A DNA stretch of 5,584 nucleotides from an uncultured Clostridium sp. Lineage in GTDB: Bacteria > Bacillota > Clostridia > TANB77 > CAG-508. The DNA lies in NCBI GenBank assembly GCA_900556345.1, contig USOM01000075.1, positions 1 through 5,584 on the forward strand, read 5' to 3'. Below the pieces are notes generated by a model. It made no database searches, was not told where the DNA came from, and was given only the letters and a program-made list of their open reading frames with translations. How positions within the stretch are numbered: position 1 is the stretch's first letter; the number at the start of each line of letters is the position of its first letter. Below are positions 4,936 to 5,584 of this stretch, piece by piece. The position numbers were made by a program, and so were the translations under genes.

Positions 4936-5120
4936 TACCAACTTGCCTTTTTAACTCCTGGAATCTCACCTTTATGAGCTAATTCTCTAAAACAAATACG
5001 GCAAATTCCATATTTTCTAATGTAAGCATGTGGTCTACCACAAAGTTTACATCTATTATATTCTCTTGTTTGATACTTTTGTGGTTTTTGTTGTTTAACC
5101 TTCATTGACATTTTTGCCAT
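4935..5120 (-). CDS. rpsN: 30S ribosomal protein S14, zinc-binding short form (uS14)
   Basis: 61 residues, the short zinc-ribbon type (also called type Z), against about 100 in the zinc-free form. S14 sits in the 30S head near the A and P sites. The zinc site is intact: C24-x-x-C27 and C40-x-x-C43. The family string RCKLCGRPHAYIRKYGICR and the end GEIPGVKKASW are canonical, so the gene finishes exactly where expected. ATG at 5120 has AGGAGG 9 bases upstream. It begins 30 bases after rplE. The last base of its stop codon is the first base of the 129-bp inverted repeat, so that element abuts the coding sequence without damaging it. Confidence 0.98.
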   Translation of the reverse strand: MAKMSMKVKQQKPQKYQTREYNRCKLCGRPHAYIRKYGICRICFRELAHKGEIPGVKKASW

Positions 5121-5150
5121 AGAATTAATCCTCCTATTTCATTTTATTAA

Positions 5151-5584
5151 TTAAGCATGAAAAGGCATTCCTAATAATCTTAACAACTCTCTGCCTTCTT
5201 CGTCAGTTTTAGCAGTTGTTACGAAAATTATATCCATTCCTCTTAATTTGTCTACTTTGTCATATTCGATTTCTGGGAATATTAATTGTTCTTTTATACC
5301 CATAGAGTAGTTACCTCTACCATCAAAAGAATTGCTTGAAACTCCTCTGAAATCTCTAACTCTTGGAAGTGCGACATTCATTAATTTGTATGCAAAATCA
5401 TACATTTTATCTTGTCTTAATGTAACTTTGCATCCCATGTCAGCTCCTTCTCTTATTTTAAATGCAGCAATTGATTTTTTAGCCTTTGTTATAACTGGTT
5501 TTTGACCTGTTATTTGTGTTAAATCATTTAAAGTAGATGTATCTATAGGGTCAGTGGTATAAGATGAAAATGCATATACTGATA
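5151..5584 (-). CDS. rplE: 50S ribosomal protein L5 (uL5), 5' end outside window
   Basis: The frame is open to the window edge, giving 143 C-terminal residues of an expected ~180. An internal Met at 5438 is not the start, because conserved sequence continues upstream of it (NDLTQITGQKPVITKAKKS, then FKIREG). L5 binds 5S rRNA and contacts P-site tRNA in the central protuberance. Further signatures are ALPRVRDFRGVS, SFDGRGNYSMGIKEQLIFPE and TTAKTDEEGRELLRLLGMPF. The first ~18 visible residues (SVYAFSSYTTDPIDTSTL) do not match the usual NMGVGEA region, although the length is kept. It is followed 30 bases later by rpsN. Confidence 0.97.
   Translation of the reverse strand, partial: SVYAFSSYTTDPIDTSTLNDLTQITGQKPVITKAKKSIAAFKIREGADMGCKVTLRQDKMYDFAYKLMNVALPRVRDFRGVSSNSFDGRGNYSMGIKEQLIFPEIEYDKVDKLRGMDIIFVTTAKTDEEGRELLRLLGMPFHA

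Overview
The window is AT-rich and most of it is the distal part of a bacterial spc ribosomal-protein operon on the minus strand. Read in transcription order (right to left) it holds rplE (5' end outside the window), rpsN, rpsH, rplF, rplR, rpsE, rplO and secY. A short zinc-ribbon S14, low GC, strong GGAGG-type ribosome binding sites and frequent TTG starts point to a Bacillota-type organism, probably an uncultured clostridial or related lineage. Trp is read from TGG and no frame needs TGA as sense; all ten genes end in TAA or TAG. This argues against the Mycoplasma code. The genus cannot be named from the sequence.

The operon departs from the textbook layout in three places. rpmD (L30) is missing between rpsE and rplO, where only 33 bases remain. 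No adk, map or infA follows secY; the block ends there. A 129-bp near-perfect inverted repeat (4807-4935) sits between rpsN and rpsH, starting on the last base of the rpsN stop codon. In DNA the arms differ at nine positions, and all nine become G-U pairs when the plus strand is read as RNA. Two internal loops are tandem G-A/A-G. The element therefore looks shaped as RNA in the antisense direction, or is a palindromic mobile repeat with that history. This is the most unusual item in the window.

Downstream of secY (751-1036) is a dense non-coding block. Along the minus strand it holds a hairpin after secY, a good sigma-A-like promoter with an 8+8 bp dyad in its spacer, a GGTACC-armed hairpin, three direct 19-bp repeats built on the palindrome GAGTACTC, and a hairpin with a U-tract resembling an intrinsic terminator. 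It can be read as a ~155-nt RNA with its own promoter and terminator, or as a long attenuated leader for the next gene.

That next gene (268-750, minus) encodes a 160-residue protein whose N-terminal half resembles the mismatch-recognition domain (domain I) of MutS, followed by a Cys cluster and a coiled coil. Small MutS-like proteins of this type are known as accessory proteins of some diversity-generating retroelements, but no reverse transcriptase or variable repeat is visible here. It converges stop-to-stop with a small XRE-type helix-turn-helix regulator (28-267, plus), a plausible but unproven ligand for the nearby dyad. The left end thus looks like accessory DNA abutting a core operon.
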